Source of the DNA: Adhaeribacter swui | Lineage (GTDB): Bacteria; Bacteroidota; Bacteroidia; Cytophagales; Hymenobacteraceae | Length of the DNA stretch: 64,000 bases | Reading direction: 5' to 3' | Assembly (NCBI RefSeq): GCF_014217805.1 | Contig: NZ_CP055156.1 | Span: 1,054,001 to 1,118,000, forward strand | Part shown: positions 60,903 through 64,000 of the stretch, piece after piece | How the letters are laid out: the number at the start of each line of letters is the position of its first letter | How positions within the stretch are numbered: the stretch's first letter is position 1 | The notes under the pieces: generated by a model | Told to the model about the DNA's origin: nothing | Seen by the model: only the letters and a program-made list of their open reading frames with translations | Database searches by the model: none | Made by a program: the position numbers and the translations under genes

Positions 60903-61751
60903 TTAGTTCAGGCACCATTGCAGGGCATTTTCCAGTAGCCGCACAAAGCTAGCATCCTGCCATACTTCCTGGCTGTGCCCCATAGCGGTATAGAAAGTTT
61001 TGCCTTTACCAACAGCCCGGTGCCAGGCCACGGGGTGGTAGTTACCCATACCAAAATTTTTATCCCGGATCCAGAGCATGTTGCCATTGGGTATAATCTT
61101 GTTGCCGTTAATGTAAGCTACCACCTGGGCGCTCTGGGGTTGACCCGTAAAAACGTACCATTCGTCTTGGTGTTCCCAAGCTGGGGGCAAGTTCCGGGTT
61201 AAGGCTAAGCTGGCCGTAGGTTCCAGGTATACGGTTGTTTTTTGAAACTGCGGATTAATAGGATGGTGCGAAAAGTGGGTACCCAGCAAACTTTGCTCGT
61301 ACCAGGGCCAATGGTGCGAGTTATCGCCGGCCCCATGAATGCCCAACAGAGTACCGCCTTCTTCTACATAATGGCTTAAGGCTTGTTGTTGTTCTTCGTT
61401 TAAAACCCGACCGGTAGCGTTGTTAAAAATAACCGCTTTAAATTGCTGCAGTTGTTCCGGATTAAAAACGCCGCCTGCCTCGGTTTGGTAAATAAACCAA
61501 TTATTCTGTTTCGCCAACTGGTTAAATATTGCCTGAGATGCCCGGATGGATTCGCTGTGCCGGAAAGCAGTAGTTTTGGAAAAAACCAGGATAGCCGCTT
61601 TTTGGCGCGGAAACTGGATGTTTGGTTTTTCAGTTTCATAGCTAACCGGAAAGCCATAGGTAATTTTATAAAAAAACAGCCCGATGGTGGCCCCCGATAC
61701 CAGCAGAACACCTAACAGAGTACCAAGTATACGTTTACCAAACTTTCTCAT
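60903..61751 (-). CDS. ThuA domain protein with N-terminal membrane anchor
   Basis: A 282-residue protein. The first 35 residues contain one transmembrane helix (ILGTLLGVLLVSGATIGLFFYKI) and act as an uncleaved anchor. The ThuA (class I glutamine-amidotransferase-like) domain covers about 45-282: ILVFSKTTAFRHSESI, VIFNNATGRVLNEEQQQAL, GTLLGIHGAGDN, DEWYVFT, and NYHPVAWHRAVGKGKTFYTAMGHSQEVW. The family takes part in sugar or trehalose utilisation. Confidence 0.92.
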   Translation of the reverse strand: MRKFGKRILGTLLGVLLVSGATIGLFFYKITYGFPVSYETEKPNIQFPRQKAAILVFSKTTAFRHSESIRASQAIFNQLAKQNNWFIYQTEAGGVFNPEQLQQFKAVIFNNATGRVLNEEQQQALSHYVEEGGTLLGIHGAGDNSHHWPWYEQSLLGTHFSHHPINPQFQKTTVYLEPTASLALTRNLPPAWEHQDEWYVFTGQPQSAQVVAYINGNKIIPNGNMLWIRDKNFGMGNYHPVAWHRAVGKGKTFYTAMGHSQEVWQDASFVRLLENALQWCLN

Positions 61752-61775
61752 TAAAGGCAGGTTTTGCAGCTAAAA

Positions 61776-61921
61776 TTAACGTGAGTTCGAGATAAGTGGA
61801 GAGTACAGCTTTATTCCTGTCAAAGTACGTTATTCTGCAAGAATCTAATCGCAGAATGACTGAAATAGATAGCAAAGTTCGTTCTTTATGTTGTTATATG
61901 CTTATGTCGAACTCACGTTAA
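61776..61921. mobile_element. Candidate MITE with 21-bp terminal inverted repeats
   Basis: The ends at 61776-61796 and 61901-61921 are inverted copies with one mismatch in 21 (each begins TTAACGTGAGTTCGA). The element is 146 bp long with no coding capacity, and a further weak inner repeat (TTCTGCAAGAATC / TCGCAGAA) lies inside. Both ends start with TTAA, which could be the target duplication. The size and structure fit a non-autonomous element; no transposase is nearby. Confidence 0.7.
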
Positions 61922-61940
61922 AATTTAAAAATTTTAACAT

Positions 61941-61980
61941 AAATAAACCCGGTAAGTTTTAATACCTACCGGGTTTATTT
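61941..61980 (-). terminator. Terminator of the kelch gene
   Basis: AAATAAACCCGGTA (61941-61954) is perfectly complementary to TACCGGGTTTATTT (61967-61980) with a 12-nt loop. The gene ends 42 bases away at 62023 on the minus strand. Confidence 0.88.
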
Positions 61981-62022
61981 ATTAAGCCACTAACGGTTCT
62001 TCTTGTTGCAACAATAGGTTAA

Positions 62023-63873
62023 TTATTCTTTTATTAACCGGGTTAGCGCTTTGCCACTATCAGAATACGCTTTTATAATGTACATACCGGAATTTACCGG
62101 CGCCTGAAACGGCATTTCTACAGTAGCTTTTCCTTCTTCGGAAGTAACTACCTGGGTAGACTGCATCTGGCGACCTAGCACATCAAACAAAGTAACCGTA
62201 ACATTTTCCTGTTTTTTAAAATTTTGAATTTCTACCGAAAGTTTATCGCCTGCCTTAAGCGGATTAGGGTAGGCAACAATTTGTTGGATTTCGGTGGAGT
62301 TTTCCGGTTCAATTTCGCTTACCGCTACTGCCGAGGTTGAAGCGGCAGGCTGCACCGGTACGCCTTTGTAGTTTACCTTAGACCGAATACCCCCCGTATA
62401 ATAAATGATGCCATTAATTACGGCGGCTACCCCCGTTGATCTTTTGGCTGGTAATGGCGTTAATTCTTGCCAAGTATTAGTTGCCGGGTTATAAGCCGAT
62501 ACCAGCGCCGAACTTACGTTGTAAGCAGTTTGTCCGCCTAATACTAAAATGCGGTTGCCCATTACCACCACCGAAGACGAGATATGATCCCGGCCAACCG
62601 GCATATCAGCGCCTTTGGACCAAGTGTTTGTAGCCGGATTGTAGATTTGTACGGATTTCTGCATCACCGCGGCATCATTCTGGCCATGCGCCCCCCCGAT
62701 GTAGTAAATTTTACCATTGTAAACCGCAGAACCGCCATGGTTGGTTTTATTGGGTAAGGAAGCTAAAGATTTCCAACCGGCCGAAAGATTTTTTAGATCT
62801 AAGGCATAATGCACCGAAACATCGGCCCGGGATTTATTAGCACCGCCCATGTAATGTAGTTTGCCGTTCAGGTACTTTAATTGTCCGGCGGCCAGGTCGT
62901 AAGGTAAGTTGGGTAAGGCTGTATAATTATTGCTGGCTACGTTGTAGCGCCATACTTGCTTGGTACCAAAAACCTGCCCGGTGCCGGTAGCATTAGACGG
63001 ATACCCGCCGGCTAAATAAATATTAGTACCATCGGTAGCAGTACCCACGTGGGTTATGCCCCCAAAGTTGCTGCCTTTGGGTGTATGCGGCAAATCGGCA
63101 ATAGCCTGCCAGGTATTGTTATTCGGATCGTAGCGGTAAGCCTTTTTAGTAGGCGTATAAGTTGATTTTGTAACATCATAACCACCAAAAATGTAGAGCC
63201 TGCCATTTACTACTTCGCCGTGCACTTCGTGGGTACCATAAGGCTGACTGGCGGCCGTACCCCAGGTAATGCGGGTAAAATCAGGCGTGGAGGAAGAAAC
63301 TCTTACTACTTCTATCCCGGCTACTTGCGGGCGGTTTACTCCGCCATCGCTGGCCAGAGAACTGAAATAAAGGTTTAAGGTACCATCTGTTACATTTATC
63401 GTAAAAGTTTCGGAAGTAGCAGTATTGGGTGCTACTTTTCGCAGAATATCATAATTATCTAACACCTTCGTGCCTTCGGCCTTTACATCAAAAATTCGTT
63501 GGCCTACTTTGGTCCAGTATATTTCGGCTAAAAAAAGCTTAACCCGGTACTGCCCGCTGCTTACCGGAAAGTTATAGTTAAAAGTACTGTTATTGGTAGC
63601 AGAGCGTCGTTGGTTTTGGTATATGGCATCATCGGTGGTGCCCGCAATACCAGTGGTGGTGGTGGTAGTAGACCCCGGCGAAGGAGCAAAATACTTATCA
63701 GCCGAAAACGTACCCACGGAGGAGCTCATGCTGCCCCCACCTGCATTAATGCGGTAAACCAATTCATCTGCTCGCACGGGCAACTGCAATAAAAAGCAAA
63801 TAGCGGCCAGTAATAATCCTCTACTATGTTTTAACTTGGCAAATTTTGAAACAGGAAAGTAAATTTTAATCAT
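62023..63873 (-). CDS. Secreted malectin / kelch-repeat protein with T9SS sorting domain
   Basis: The ATG at 63873 gives 616 residues with a signal peptide (HSRGLLLAAICFLLQLPVRA); a longer frame to 63921 adds a hydrophobic but less suitable leader. The domains are a malectin-like region (about 35-200; YRINAGGGS, YRVKLFLAEIYW, DGTLNLYFSS), then about six kelch repeats forming a beta-propeller (about 210-515, with YIFGG/YLAGG/YYIGG blade ends and RYDPNNNTWQAIADLP). A C-terminal type IX secretion sorting domain follows (VAYPNPLKAGDKLSVEIQNF...SGMYIIKAYSD). It is thus exported to the cell surface or medium and likely binds carbohydrate. Confidence 0.92.
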   Translation of the reverse strand: MIKIYFPVSKFAKLKHSRGLLLAAICFLLQLPVRADELVYRINAGGGSMSSSVGTFSADKYFAPSPGSTTTTTTGIAGTTDDAIYQNQRRSATNNSTFNYNFPVSSGQYRVKLFLAEIYWTKVGQRIFDVKAEGTKVLDNYDILRKVAPNTATSETFTINVTDGTLNLYFSSLASDGGVNRPQVAGIEVVRVSSSTPDFTRITWGTAASQPYGTHEVHGEVVNGRLYIFGGYDVTKSTYTPTKKAYRYDPNNNTWQAIADLPHTPKGSNFGGITHVGTATDGTNIYLAGGYPSNATGTGQVFGTKQVWRYNVASNNYTALPNLPYDLAAGQLKYLNGKLHYMGGANKSRADVSVHYALDLKNLSAGWKSLASLPNKTNHGGSAVYNGKIYYIGGAHGQNDAAVMQKSVQIYNPATNTWSKGADMPVGRDHISSSVVVMGNRILVLGGQTAYNVSSALVSAYNPATNTWQELTPLPAKRSTGVAAVINGIIYYTGGIRSKVNYKGVPVQPAASTSAVAVSEIEPENSTEIQQIVAYPNPLKAGDKLSVEIQNFKKQENVTVTLFDVLGRQMQSTQVVTSEEGKATVEMPFQAPVNSGMYIIKAYSDSGKALTRLIKE

Positions 63874-64000
63874 GTAATTAAGAATAATAAAAATAGAAAG
63901 ATCAATAAGTATTTCAAACAAGGAAGGGCCTACTCAAGATAAATACACCCTGAGGGAAAGCAAGTTACACCTGATAATAGGCTAGAAAGTTGATATTTGT

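Overview
The window is a chromosome segment from a Bacteroidota species. The evidence is a SusC/SusD (RagA/RagB) pair, a type IX secretion sorting domain on the kelch protein, a surface-lipoprotein export signal (Cys-Ser-Asp-Asp-Asp) on the DUF4374 protein, and promoters of the TTTG / TAnnTTTG type. Gene content (DUF1080, ThuA, GH43, RraA, many AraC regulators) and heavy use of a TTTTTAAAAATTT-like word suggest Cytophagales, possibly Hymenobacteraceae (Adhaeribacter-like). The genus is inference. I saw no tRNA, rRNA, CRISPR array, prophage or complete insertion sequence.

Layout. 1-446: tail of a sulfatase and its terminator. 1.0-5.4 kb: quinone oxidoreductase and a divergent AraC regulator, a lipoprotein, a DUF4386 membrane protein, a Crp/Fnr regulator and a 52-aa charged protein. 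5.4-7.8 kb: an AT-rich two-gene island (TcmP plus Gp37/Gp68-type three-Cys protein) bordered on one side by a hairpin array. 7.8-10.5 kb: FMN split-barrel protein, a small partner and a GH43 hydrolase. 11.3-18 kb: ketopantoate-reductase-like protein, a CstB-like MBL-rhodanese fusion, a second MBL hydrolase, and an OxyR/catalase pair. 18.8-22 kb: exported RraA-like protein, a secreted unknown, and a GntR-SPFH operon with a recognisable promoter and operator. 22.9-29.7 kb: three AraC regulators and four SDR/NmrA oxidoreductases. 30-37 kb: an orphan secreted protein, an aldehyde dehydrogenase, an AraC/DUF417/AhpD-like/DoxX redox cluster and a DNA alkylation repair protein. 37.7-40.2 kb: EamA transporter, DUF1080 protein and response regulator. 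40.6-46.4 kb: a probable iron uptake operon (TonB receptor, DUF4374 lipoprotein, PepSY membrane protein, DUF4198 protein) behind two Fur-type boxes. 46.6-49.3 kb: small proteins and a CPBP protease. 50.0-56.2 kb: SusC-SusD-endonuclease/phosphatase operon. 56.9-64 kb: PAS-only protein, a CZB-like protein lacking zinc ligands, small unknowns, DinB, ThuA and a malectin-kelch-T9SS protein.

The intergenic DNA is the most unusual part. At least five dispersed, hairpin-rich repeat families (called A to E here) occupy most gene-free stretches. They often occur as inverted pairs or fixed composites (A+B, C+D). Family C consists of perfect or near-perfect palindromes of 50-56 bp whose copies differ by paired, compensating changes. 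A 146-bp element with 21-bp terminal inverted repeats looks like a MITE.
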